NCBI RefSeq assembly: GCF_000429005.1
Contig: NZ_AUBA01000004.1
Location: 186,001 to 250,000, forward strand
Reading direction: 5' to 3'
Source of the DNA: Novosphingobium acidiphilum DSM 19966
GTDB taxonomy: Bacteria > Pseudomonadota > Alphaproteobacteria > Sphingomonadales > Sphingomonadaceae
Length of the DNA stretch: 64,000 bases
Shown here: piece after piece, positions 27,179 through 34,748 of the stretch
Layout: each line of letters begins with the position of its first letter
Position numbering within the stretch: position 1 is the stretch's first letter
Translations under genes and position numbers: made by a program
Notes under the pieces: model-generated
Seen by the model: the letters and a program-made list of their open reading frames with translations, nothing else
The model's database searches: none
What the model was told of the DNA's origin: nothing

Positions 27179-28246
27179 ATGAAGCAATCCCGGCGCAATT
27201 TTCTCAGCCAGGCCGGACTTGCCGGGATCGGGATCAGCTTTGCCGGCGCGCTTAGTGCCTGTTCGCGCCACAATGCTGCGCAGACGCTCAATCTGTACAC
27301 CTGGGACACCTATATCGGCAAACACACGCTGCCCGATTTCGAAAAGGCGACGGGCAGCAAAGTCAATATCAGCCTGTTTGCCAACAACGATGAATTGTTT
27401 GCCAAGCTGCGCGACGGCAACCAGGGCTATGACATCATCGTACCGTCGAACGATTTTGTCGAACGGCTGCACCAGGCGGGATCGCTGATCGATCTCGATC
27501 ATGCCAAAATCCCCAATCTGGCCAATATCGATGACAAGTTCCTCACTCCGCCGTTCGATCCCGGGCGCAAGGTATCGGTGCCCTATACCTGGATCGTGAC
27601 CGGCATCGGCTATCGCAAGTCAAAGGTCGACGGTGTGCCCGACAGCTGGAAATGGGTGCTCGATTCCGATCGGTACAAGGGCCGCATCGGCCTGTTGGCC
27701 GAAGCCAGCGAACTGTTCGAAATCAGCGCCAAATACCTGGGCCTGCCCGCAAACACCGCCGATGCGGCGACAATTGCGCGGATCCAGGCAATGCTGCTGA
27801 AGCAGAAACCGAACGTGTCGGTGTTCCACGATGACAACGGGCAGGACCTGTTGCTGGCAGGCGATATCGATCTGGTGATCGAATACAACGGCGACATCGC
27901 GCAAGTAATGCGCGAAGACAAGGATCTGGATTTTGTCGTGCCGCGCGAAGGCGGCATCCTGGCCAGCGACAGCCTGTGCATTCCCAAGGGCGCGCCTAAC
28001 CCTGACCTGGCCCATGCGTTCATCAATTTCGTGCTCGATGCGCACAACGGCGCGCATATTTCCGAAACGATCCGTTACCCCACGCCCAACAAGGCGGCAC
28101 TGGCACTGATGCCGGCGGAATACCGCAACAATCCTGTGATCTTTCCACCTGCGGCGGTGCTCGCCCATTGCGAATATTCGCATTACCAGGGCCAGGCCAT
28201 CCAGTCGGCCTATGAACAGGCGATGACGCGCGTGCGCGCGGGCTGA
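27179..28246 (+). CDS. potD: Polyamine-binding periplasmic protein (PotD/SpuD-like)
   Basis: 355 aa. The N-terminus has both an RRNFLS twin-arginine-like motif and a lipobox ending at Cys28 (GALSACS), so it may be an anchored lipoprotein. The mature part shows LNLYTWDTYIG and later VEYNGDIAQ-like ligand residues of the PotD family (VIEYNGDIAQVM). It captures polyamine and hands it to the PotBC permease encoded upstream. Confidence 0.87.
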   Translation: MKQSRRNFLSQAGLAGIGISFAGALSACSRHNAAQTLNLYTWDTYIGKHTLPDFEKATGSKVNISLFANNDELFAKLRDGNQGYDIIVPSNDFVERLHQAGSLIDLDHAKIPNLANIDDKFLTPPFDPGRKVSVPYTWIVTGIGYRKSKVDGVPDSWKWVLDSDRYKGRIGLLAEASELFEISAKYLGLPANTADAATIARIQAMLLKQKPNVSVFHDDNGQDLLLAGDIDLVIEYNGDIAQVMREDKDLDFVVPREGGILASDSLCIPKGAPNPDLAHAFINFVLDAHNGAHISETIRYPTPNKAALALMPAEYRNNPVIFPPAAVLAHCEYSHYQGQAIQSAYEQAMTRVRAG

Positions 28247-28389
28247 CCGGTGGCGGGCCGCAGGGCGGGTGCGCAATTTTTGGCATGGCGTGCGTGACTT
28301 TTTCGACACACCCGACAAGCCGATCCAGAAGTTCTTAGAAGAGATTTGACAATCGGGGTGAAGCGGAGTGAATTCGGCGCATGAGAAAT

Positions 28390-28397
28390 CTGTGATC
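28390..28397 (+). promoter_or_regulatory. CTGTGATC motif upstream of the TonB-dependent receptor gene
   Basis: Third copy of the 8-mer, about 86 bp before the receptor start. The 236-bp intergenic stretch otherwise holds only a possible TTGACA box at 28346-28351 with a weak -10. Confidence 0.3.
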
Positions 28398-28482
28398 CCT
28401 GCCGGGAAAACCTTGAAATAAGGCAGTTAGACCCGGCGCTTTTGGGATCGATGTCAAACCGGCCTAAGGGGGGCTAGCGTTG

Positions 28483-30999
28483 ATGCACCGTAATTCCGAC
28501 CGTCAGAACGCCACGACACTGCGCAAATGGCTGCTCGCCGCAACCAGCCTGACCGTGCTGGCCCCTGCCGGCGCCCATGCGCAAAGCGCCGCCCCTGCCG
28601 ACCAGTCGGCCACCGCCGATACCAAGCCCGCCGGCCTGGGTGAAATCGTCGTGACCGCAACCCGCCGGTCGGAAAGCGTGCAGAAGGTTCCGATCAGCCT
28701 TCAGGCGCTGACCCCGGAAAAGCTGGAACAGCGCCAGGTCGTCAATTTTGCCGACTATGCCGCGCTGTTGCCCTCGGTCAGCTATGCGTCGTTGGGGCCC
28801 GGCCGTTCGGATCTGTATTTCCGCGGTATCTCGTTCGATTCCGAAGGTGCGGGCGATACCTCGCAGCGTTCGGTTGCGGGCATCTACCTCGACGAAATCC
28901 CGATGACCACCGCCGGCCGCATGCCCGAAGTGCACGTCTACGACATGCAGCGGGTCGAGGCCCTGTCGGGTCCGCAGGGCACGCTGTTCGGTTCATCCTC
29001 GCTGTCGGGCACCTTGCGCCTGATCACCAACAAGCCAAAGCTCGGCGTGCTGGAAGGCGGCTATGATGTCGAAGTGAACAAGTTCACCAAGGGCGGCAAC
29101 AACACCGGCACGGTCGACGAAGGCTTCATCAACATTCCCGTGGCCAAGAACGTCGCGATCCGCATGATGGCCTATTACGACCATACCGGCGGCTATATCG
29201 ACAATGTGCCCGCCACGCACACTTACCCGTTCTATTCGCCAAATGCAGACGGCGGATATGACCAGACCAGCACCTATACCATCAGCAACAGCAATTCGCT
29301 GCCGGCCCAGACGGTCAAGAACCTGGCCAAGCGCAATGCCAACCCGGTTGACGAATATGGCGGCCGCCTGTCGTTGCTGGCACAGTTCGGCGACTGGTCG
29401 TTCCTGCCGCAGGTGGTCTATCAGTACCTTGATGCCAAGGGGTCGTTCAACTTTGACCCCAAAGTGGGCGATCTTCAGGTTCACGACTTTGGCCCGACCG
29501 AAAACCGCGATGCCTGGATCCAGGCGGCGCTGACCATCAACGGCAAGATCGGCGATTTCGATCTGGTGTCGTCGACCGGCTATATGCATCGCCGGATCAA
29601 GAACTCGAACGATTATACCTATTACACCGTTGCCTATGACGTGCCGGGCAACACATCTGCGGTGTTCTTCCACGACAGGAACGGCAACCAGCTTGACCCG
29701 ACGCAGGAATATTACGGCAACAACACCTTCACCAACTTCACCCAGGAAGTGCGCATTTCGGTGCCGAAATCCTGGCCCTTCTCGTTGACCGCGGGTGCTT
29801 TTTACCAGCACCAGAAAAAGGAAATCAACGAAGAGTATTCGATCGCGGGCTTTGGCCAGTCGGTCGACAATGCGATCATCAATCCAAACACCGGCCTGCT
29901 GCAAAGCCAGACACTGCGCGACGATGCGTTCTATCTGACCGAAAACAACAAGGTTTACACCGATTACGCGCTGTTTGCCGAAGGCACCTATCCGATCACC
30001 ACCCAGCTGAAGCTGACCGCGGGGATCCGTCTGTTCCGGGCAAAGGATGCGGACAGCGGGTTTGACGGCACCGCAGCGGGCAGCGCCTTTCCCAACGGCT
30101 GTGCCACGCCGTTTACGGCCCCGCGCCTGCAGGCCTGCGACAATGTGACACCGCCCAGCCCGTACGACCAGAGCGGGGAAACGCACAAGGTTACGCTGAC
30201 CTACCAGGCCGCGCCCAGCAAGATGATCTATGCCACCTATTCAACCGGCTTCCGCCCGGGCGGCAACAACACCATCGCCAAGAACAATCCCTACAAGGCC
30301 GACACGCTGTCGAACTTCGAATTGGGCGTAAAGACCAGCTGGGGCCCCAATTTCCGCATCAACGGTGCGGTTTATTACGAACAGTGGAAGGGCGTGCAGT
30401 ATTTCATCGTGCCGATCGGGTTCAACGGCAACGGGCTGACGCTCAACGCCGGAAACGCGCGGGTCTATGGCGTGGAAAGCGATTTTGACTGGCACATCGG
30501 CAACCTGGCGCTGTCGGGATCGGGCGCCTACAACGATGCCGCGCTGTCGACCGATTTCTGCGGCCTGACATCACCTGGCAGCACGGTGCAATTTGCCAAT
30601 TGCGCGGGCAACCCCAACGAAACCGCCGCCTACAAGGGCACCCGCCTGCCCCGCCAGCCCCGGTTCAAGGCGCAGATGCAGGCGCGCTATACCTATACGA
30701 TTGCCGGGCTCGACGCATTTACCCAGCTTGCCGGCAACCACCAGTCTTCGTCGACCTCCAACCTCGACCAGACCAAGGACGCGCTGCTGGGCGATGTTCC
30801 GGGCTTTACCAGCGGCGATTTCTCGACCGGGGTCAGCAAGGACAAGTGGAGCCTGGAGTTCTTCATCGAAAACTTCACCGACACCCGTGGCCAGCTGTCG
30901 CGCAACACGTTCTGCGCCATCGAAGTCTGCGCCAATTCGACCCGCACCCTGCCCAGCAAGCCGCGTTTTGTCGGCCTGAAGTTCTCGAACAAGTTCTGA
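28483..30999 (+). CDS. TonB-dependent outer-membrane receptor
   Basis: 838 aa. It has a signal peptide (cleavage near AHAQS), a TonB box-like GEIVVTATRR, a plug domain (VPISLQALTPEKLEQ..., LFGSSSLSGTLRLIT) and a beta-barrel ending in Phe (GLKFSNKF). It is energised by TonB to import a large or scarce ligand. Its place after the polyamine genes may mean a related substrate, but sphingomonads carry many such receptors and the ligand is not readable. ATG 28483 follows AAGGGGGG. Confidence 0.88.
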   Translation: MHRNSDRQNATTLRKWLLAATSLTVLAPAGAHAQSAAPADQSATADTKPAGLGEIVVTATRRSESVQKVPISLQALTPEKLEQRQVVNFADYAALLPSVSYASLGPGRSDLYFRGISFDSEGAGDTSQRSVAGIYLDEIPMTTAGRMPEVHVYDMQRVEALSGPQGTLFGSSSLSGTLRLITNKPKLGVLEGGYDVEVNKFTKGGNNTGTVDEGFINIPVAKNVAIRMMAYYDHTGGYIDNVPATHTYPFYSPNADGGYDQTSTYTISNSNSLPAQTVKNLAKRNANPVDEYGGRLSLLAQFGDWSFLPQVVYQYLDAKGSFNFDPKVGDLQVHDFGPTENRDAWIQAALTINGKIGDFDLVSSTGYMHRRIKNSNDYTYYTVAYDVPGNTSAVFFHDRNGNQLDPTQEYYGNNTFTNFTQEVRISVPKSWPFSLTAGAFYQHQKKEINEEYSIAGFGQSVDNAIINPNTGLLQSQTLRDDAFYLTENNKVYTDYALFAEGTYPITTQLKLTAGIRLFRAKDADSGFDGTAAGSAFPNGCATPFTAPRLQACDNVTPPSPYDQSGETHKVTLTYQAAPSKMIYATYSTGFRPGGNNTIAKNNPYKADTLSNFELGVKTSWGPNFRINGAVYYEQWKGVQYFIVPIGFNGNGLTLNAGNARVYGVESDFDWHIGNLALSGSGAYNDAALSTDFCGLTSPGSTVQFANCAGNPNETAAYKGTRLPRQPRFKAQMQARYTYTIAGLDAFTQLAGNHQSSSTSNLDQTKDALLGDVPGFTSGDFSTGVSKDKWSLEFFIENFTDTRGQLSRNTFCAIEVCANSTRTLPSKPRFVGLKFSNKF

Positions 31000-31005
31000 C
31001 CTGAC

Positions 31006-31048
31006 GGGCGGCGGACAACCGGCAAAAACCCGGTTGACCCCGCCGCCC
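31006..31048 (+). terminator. Bipartite GC-rich hairpin after the TonB-dependent receptor gene
   Basis: GGGCGGCGG (31006-31014) pairs with CCGCCGCCC (31040-31048); inside it CAACCGG (31016-31022) pairs with CCGGTTG (31030-31036) around CAAAAAC. It lies 6 bp after the stop and before the tRNA gene. There is no long U tract. Confidence 0.65.
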
Positions 31049-31092
31049 CACCCGCTTATGTGCGCCACCTGCCCCACGCGGCAGCCCCTTGG

Positions 31093-31169
31093 GGCGGAGT
31101 AGCTCAGCTGGTTAGAGCAGCGGAATCATAATCCGCGTGTCGGGGGTTCGAGTCCCTCCTCCGCTACCA
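31093..31169 (+). tRNA. tRNA-Met (anticodon CAT)
   Basis: 77 nt with encoded CCA. The acceptor GGCGGAG pairs with CTCCGCT (with G1-U72), the D arm is GCTC/GAGC, the anticodon stem is GCGGA/TCCGC with loop ATCATAA, and the T arm is GGGGG TTCGAGT CCCTC. CAT could also serve tRNA-Ile2 after lysidine modification, but the overall sequence fits elongator tRNA-Met. Its last 45 bp are the integration site of the neighbouring element. Confidence 0.93.
31125..31169 (+). repeat. Attachment site copy 1 (3' end of tRNA-Met)
   Basis: 45 bp from the anticodon loop to CCA, identical to 34636-34680. Left boundary of the 3.5-kb accessory element; integration here keeps the tRNA intact. Confidence 0.9.
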
Positions 31170-31220
31170 AATTCCACATGAAAACAAATGCTTATTCCTC
31201 CGGGAAAGCTATATCTGATT

Positions 31221-31286
31221 TGCACGGTTTATCGCACGGTTTTGGACTGTGCGATACGGTGCGGAACGGGCTTTGGCACGGTATTG
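31221..31286 (+). promoter_or_regulatory. Candidate integrase arm sites, left end of the element
   Basis: Direct copies of a GCACGGTTT-like motif: TGCACGGTTT (31221-31230), TCGCACGGTTTTG (31232-31244) and GGCACGGTATTG (31275-31286). They lie 50-120 bp inside the element from the tRNA end. The same motif occurs at a similar distance inside the other end. This is the arrangement of arm-type sites for a tyrosine recombinase. The 360 bp between tRNA and the first gene hold no convincing gene. Confidence 0.5.
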
Positions 31287-31370
31287 AACGGCCGTGTGAC
31301 ACGACTGATCATCGTTGGGTTGAAATTTGCGCTTGCAGGGTCGTGCAGCGTGGGAGCGCTGGGTCGAGCG
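31284..31370 (+). repeat. Diverged internal repeat, copy 1
   Basis: About 87 bp resembling 33461-33545. Best-conserved blocks include the ACACGACTG/ACACCACTG segment, AAATTTGC and CAGCGTGG-AGCGCTG-GT-GAGC. Identity is roughly 70 percent by eye. Each copy precedes a separate gene block in the element. Confidence 0.5.
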
Positions 31371-31530
31371 ATTGCGCGCTGTTGAGCGTGCTGGGCGCTG
31401 TACTGGCTGGATTTGGGCTGGACGCGAATAGTCTGTTTAACCGACCGATGGCAGCCGCGAGGACGGCACTTGCCAAACGCACCACCCCACAATAGCCCAT
31501 ACCGAATTGGGTTAGGGACAGACTCGGATC

Positions 31531-31896
31531 ATGCGGAGATTTGCAGCAGCGTTAGCATTGGTGGCAATGTCTGTGCCACCGCAGGCGATAGCAGCCGAGT
31601 GGATTTACGTAACAAGCAGCACAGCCGAGGAATCTATCTATTATGACAATGGGTCTATTAGAACAATATCTCCTGGTATAAAGAAATATTGGATGAAGCT
31701 TGTTGACAAAGATGGCATCGATTCTGTTGAATTATACTACACAAACTGCCGGTCGGGGACATCAAAAATCATTCAAAGCATCAAACATTACACTGACGGC
31801 CGCACTTACACTCAGAAGGTGAATAGTATTTGGCAAGATGATGCCCCAGACACCATTGGAAGCACGCTTAATAGTGTGATATGCCATAAGCGGTGA
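31531..31896 (+). CDS. Small secreted protein, surface-adhesin E-like
   Basis: 121 aa. Signal peptide MRRFAAALALVAMSVPPQAIAA. The mature part has an EWIYVTSS start, YYDNGSI, KKYWMKL, a cysteine pair (TNCRSG and SVICHKR) and a Tyr-rich strand pattern like adhesin-E/CNP1-type domains. Codon use is visibly more AT-rich than the flanks, in keeping with transfer. The function is unknown. Confidence 0.6.
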   Translation: MRRFAAALALVAMSVPPQAIAAEWIYVTSSTAEESIYYDNGSIRTISPGIKKYWMKLVDKDGIDSVELYYTNCRSGTSKIIQSIKHYTDGRTYTQKVNSIWQDDAPDTIGSTLNSVICHKR

Positions 31897-32082
31897 TCGT
31901 GCACCAATGCCACCATCTGGCTTCGTGCATACCCCCTGAAGACCGACGCCTCTCTTGATAACTTATGGTTCAGTTCGTGCAAGGATGGTTCCCAAACGGT
32001 TGTGCGACACGACCATTCGCGATCGGCGGAACAGCAAGCCTGCCACTTATCGCGTCCTGCTGTTTGTAAAATTCCATCGACT

Positions 32083-32499
32083 ATGAAATCAGCCACCGAT
32101 GTAGCCGCCGCCATCATTCTGCGCCAGAATCGAGTTCTGGTGGCACGGCGGGCAACTGGGCAAAAAATGGCTGGGCTTTGGGAGTTTCCTGGAGGCAAAG
32201 TTGAACCAGGTGAATCGGCGCAATCGTGCATTGTTCGCGAGCTGCACGAGGAGCTGGCGATCACCGGTCATGCTGGCGCGGTTCTTACCACGAACCTTCA
32301 TCACTATCCGGGTGGTGCGATCAACCTTATCGCTGTGCAGTTCGATATGGATGGCGACAGCTGGCAATTGTCGGTCCACGACAAAGTCGAATGGGTTGGC
32401 CTCAATGTGTTGCTCGGGATCGAGCTTGCACCAGCGGACGTTCCCATTGCAGAATATCTCTGCGCAACGTTGCTTCGCGCTGGAACCAACCCGGAGTGA
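32083..32499 (+). CDS. NUDIX hydrolase, MutT-like
   Basis: 138 aa. The Nudix box is complete from GGKVEPGESAQ through VRELHEELAI (the final Gly of the consensus is Ala). AGLWEFPGGK before it and the overall length fit MutT-type (8-oxo-)dGTP diphosphatases. The downstream nuclease gene starts 2 bp after its stop, with that gene's GGAG inside this reading frame. The two are therefore translationally coupled, and the NUDIX protein may act with the nuclease. Confidence 0.85.
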   Translation: MKSATDVAAAIILRQNRVLVARRATGQKMAGLWEFPGGKVEPGESAQSCIVRELHEELAITGHAGAVLTTNLHHYPGGAINLIAVQFDMDGDSWQLSVHDKVEWVGLNVLLGIELAPADVPIAEYLCATLLRAGTNPE

Positions 32500-32501
32500 A
32501 C

Positions 32502-33428
32502 ATGCGCTATTGGTGGGTCAATCAAAACCAAACCTTCAAACATGAGGTCCAAGGCGGATTTCTCTGGTCGCCCAAGCGGAGCAAGGGGGATCGGCGCAAT
32601 CCCTTCTACGACACTATGATTGAGGTGCGGGCGGGCGATCTGGTGCTGTCCTTTTGCGATACACAGATCAAAGCCGTTGGCGTTGCGCAAGGATCAGCCG
32701 AATCCGCGACCAAACCCGCATTTGGTAACGTTGGCAATCAGTGGGACAATGAGGGATGGCTCGTCCTGGTTGAATTTACCGAAGTTGAAAGCCCAGTTAG
32801 GCCGAAAGACATCATCGATGATCTTCGCCCACATATGTCGGCCAAACACGCCCCCTTGCAGGCTAATGGAAATGGCAACCAGGGGGTCTATCTGGCTGAG
32901 GTCTCGGCGACGTTTGCCGAGATCATCCTAGCCAAAGTTGGTTTTTCGGTTGGTCCTGTCGCTGCAGAGCCCGATGAAAGTGTCAATGAGGTCGCTGACG
33001 AGGCTGCCCAGGAAGCGGTGCAAGGCCGCACTGACATTGGCCCAACCCAGAAGCAGCAATTGGTCCTCGCACGTCGCGGGCAAGGCGTGTTCAAGGCCAA
33101 CGTGCGATTGAACGAGCAGCGGTGCCGTGTCACCGGCGTCATAGACCCGAAGTTTCTCATCGCGAGCCACATCAAACCTTGGCGGGTCAGCAACGACCAA
33201 GAAAAGCTCGATGGCTGCAATGGTCTTCTGCTCTCCCCTCATGTCGATCGCCTGTTCGATGGAGGCCTGATCAGCTTCGATGACGATGGAACGATCCGGC
33301 ATTCAAGCCTGCTGCCGCCTGAGGTTTGGTCTGCATGGGGCTTGGATGCGGTCAAAGGCGTTGGCGGCTTCAATGCCGCTCAGTGCGCATTCTTGGAGTA
33401 TCACCGCACCAAGATTTTCAAGGCATGA
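32502..33428 (+). CDS. EVE-like domain fused to HNH endonuclease
   Basis: 308 aa. Residues 1-150 resemble the EVE/PUA-like fold (RYWWVNQNQTFKHEVQGGFL, RAGDLVLSFC, IKAVGVAQG, GWLVLVEF), which in other proteins reads modified bases. A low-complexity acidic linker (about 155-185) follows. The C-terminal HNH domain shows RCRVTG, ASHIKPW (His 223), CNGLLLSPH and DRLFDGG. The layout is that of a modification-dependent (type IV-like) restriction enzyme acting on foreign DNA. The function is inferred from domain combination and island context. Confidence 0.8.
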   Translation: MRYWWVNQNQTFKHEVQGGFLWSPKRSKGDRRNPFYDTMIEVRAGDLVLSFCDTQIKAVGVAQGSAESATKPAFGNVGNQWDNEGWLVLVEFTEVESPVRPKDIIDDLRPHMSAKHAPLQANGNGNQGVYLAEVSATFAEIILAKVGFSVGPVAAEPDESVNEVADEAAQEAVQGRTDIGPTQKQQLVLARRGQGVFKANVRLNEQRCRVTGVIDPKFLIASHIKPWRVSNDQEKLDGCNGLLLSPHVDRLFDGGLISFDDDGTIRHSSLLPPEVWSAWGLDAVKGVGGFNAAQCAFLEYHRTKIFKA

Positions 33429-33460
33429 TGCCGCGGTCGGGCCGGTGCTTCGCAGGTTGC

Positions 33461-33545
33461 GGAATGGTCGAGTTACACCACTGTTTGGGGTGGGGCTCAA
33501 ATTTGCTCTGTGGGCCTGCTACAGCGTGGAGGCGCTGAGTTGAGC
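33461..33545 (+). repeat. Diverged internal repeat, copy 2
   Basis: Partner of 31284-31370, located in the gap between the HNH gene and the small HTH gene. No gene is evident in 33429-33579. Confidence 0.5.
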
Positions 33546-33579
33546 TAAGCTCGCCCTTGAAAGCCGCAATGTTGAGGCG

Positions 33580-33780
33580 ATGCCTGCTGCGCGAGTGCGT
33601 GAAATCCGGCGTTCGCTGGCCAAGAGCACCAAAGATTTTGAACGCCGCTTTGGCATCCCGGCACGGACTGTCGAGGGATGGGAGCAAGGGCGCAAGATCG
33701 ACGTGGCCCACCGAGTGCTGCTCACAGTGATCGCCAAATCGCCTGAGGTGGTTGAGGCTGCATTGGCTGAGGCTGGTTGA
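33580..33780 (+). CDS. Solo HTH protein, HigA-like antitoxin remnant
   Basis: 66 aa. It resembles the C-terminal XRE half of HigA-type antitoxins: VREIRRSLAKSTKDFERRFG, then TVEGWEQGRK. No toxin gene precedes it; the preceding 150 bp are repeat sequence. It may be a leftover antitoxin or a small regulator. Its stop lies inside the promoter of brnT. Confidence 0.6.
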   Translation: MPAARVREIRRSLAKSTKDFERRFGIPARTVEGWEQGRKIDVAHRVLLTVIAKSPEVVEAALAEAG

Positions 33781-33805
33781 CAAGGGTATGTAAATCACAT
33801 ACTTT
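33777..33805 (+). promoter_or_regulatory. brnT promoter with embedded palindrome
   Basis: TTGACA (33777-33782) and TACTTT (33800-33805) are 17 bp apart. Between and over them, GTATGT-AAATC-ACATAC (33786-33802) forms a palindrome. The expected transcription start falls at about the brnT ATG (33813), so the mRNA may be leaderless. An autorepressor operator is likely. Confidence 0.65.
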
Positions 33806-33812
33806 ATGTCTC

Positions 33813-34088
33813 ATGGAAATCGAGTTCGACACCGACAAAGATGCAGCCAATATGGCCAAGCACGGCGTCTCACTCACCCACGGCGCTAAGGTTTTTGACG
33901 ATGGCGACGTGCTGATTGTGCCAACGATCAGGGATGAGGATCGGGAGGATCGCTACAAGGCGATTGGGCTGATCGATGGCAAGCTGTGGACTGCCATCCA
34001 TGTTTATCGGGGAAGCGCGGTTCGGTTTTTGTCGGTACGAAGGAGCAATCTCAATGAGCAAAGAATCTACGATAGCAGTTCCGGCTGA
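33813..34088 (+). CDS. brnT: BrnT-family toxin
   Basis: 91 aa. It matches the BrnT/DUF497 RNase fold: EFDTDKDAANMAKHGVSL at the start, DEDREDRYKAIG in the middle, and a closing RFLSVRRSNLNEQRIY. Members are ribonuclease toxins neutralised by a DNA-binding antitoxin encoded just downstream. The antitoxin gene starts 35 bp before its stop. Confidence 0.82.
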   Translation: MEIEFDTDKDAANMAKHGVSLTHGAKVFDDGDVLIVPTIRDEDREDRYKAIGLIDGKLWTAIHVYRGSAVRFLSVRRSNLNEQRIYDSSSG

Positions 34089-34341
34089 TCCCGATGATGC
34101 CGAAGACCGGGCTGTCAGTGATGCTGGCCTTGAGCGGGCACTGATGGGCCGTCGCATTAGAAAACTGCGCAACAGCCTTGGGCTTTCGCAGGCCGAGTTT
34201 GCTGAGCGGTATTCGATCCCACTGGCCAACATTCGTCAGTATGAGATTGGTCGCACATTACCACCAGTGGCAGTGCGGGCCTATTTGCGCATCATCGAAG
34301 CCGAGCCACAGCATGTGGCCGATGTGTTGCAAGCTGCCTGA
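34054..34341 (+). CDS. HTH antitoxin partner of BrnT
   Basis: 95 aa. The N-terminal tail is acidic, and the XRE-type HTH reads IRKLRNSLGLSQAEFAERY, then NIRQYEIGRTLPP. It overlaps brnT and has its own AAGGAG. It differs from classical BrnA (ribbon-helix-helix) by using an HTH fold; such XRE partners occur with BrnT elsewhere. It should bind the palindrome before brnT. Confidence 0.75.
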   Translation: MSKESTIAVPADPDDAEDRAVSDAGLERALMGRRIRKLRNSLGLSQAEFAERYSIPLANIRQYEIGRTLPPVAVRAYLRIIEAEPQHVADVLQAA

Positions 34342-34513
34342 TTGGCATGTCCGCCATCAGTCGTGGGACACGACCCTTGGCGATGGCGTCAAATCCGCGC
34401 TGCAACAGCCCGCACAGCGTTCAAGCCAGCGTCTCCGCAGCCATGCAGCGGGCCTGGCGCTTGGCTGCTGTAGGGCGCTGTAAACCCGCTGGCCAACCGG
34501 CCCAAAACCATTA

Positions 34514-34580
34514 TCGCACGGTTTGTACGATCAAGTGCCTGAAATTAAACGGTAAAGTGGCACGGCATATCACACGGTTC
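34514..34580 (+). promoter_or_regulatory. Candidate integrase arm sites, right end of the element
   Basis: TCGCACGGTTTG (34514-34525), TGGCACGG (34558-34565) and TCACACGGTTC (34570-34580) repeat the motif seen at 31221-31286, in the same orientation. They lie 56-122 bp before repeat copy 2. In an excised circle these and the left group would flank the core, as P and P' arms do. The stretch 34342-34635 has no supported gene. Confidence 0.5.
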
Positions 34581-34635
34581 AAAAATGGTGGGTTTAACCC
34601 ATTGAAAATGAACGCAGCTTTTGACCAGCATTAGC

Positions 34636-34680
34636 ATCATAATCCGCGTGTCGGGGGTTCGAGTCCCTCCTCCGCTACCA
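34636..34680 (+). repeat. Attachment site copy 2
   Basis: 45-bp exact copy of the tRNA-Met 3' end (31125-31169), without the rest of a tRNA. It marks the right end of the 3.5-kb element and the left end of the integrase-bearing element. Confidence 0.9.
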
Positions 34681-34725
34681 TAAAAACAAGTACTTAGCTG
34701 CATGTTCGTCACTCCCTTAAGGGGC

Positions 34726-34748
34726 CGGTTTACAAACTTTGTAAACCG
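34726..34748. terminator. 23-bp perfect palindrome at the integrase 3' end
   Basis: CGGTTTACAAA and TTTGTAAACCG flank a single C and abut the integrase stop codon (34749-34751). It could terminate integrase transcription or be a recombinase/excisionase site. The loop is too small for a normal hairpin. Confidence 0.45.

Noticed and set aside
28346..28374. TTGACA with a TGAATT -10 before the TonB-dependent receptor gene
   Set aside because: The -10 matches poorly; not strong enough for a promoter call.
31178..31495. 105-codon frame directly after the tRNA
   Set aside because: No RBS or domain; it covers the candidate arm sites and the diverged repeat, whose other copy is not coding.
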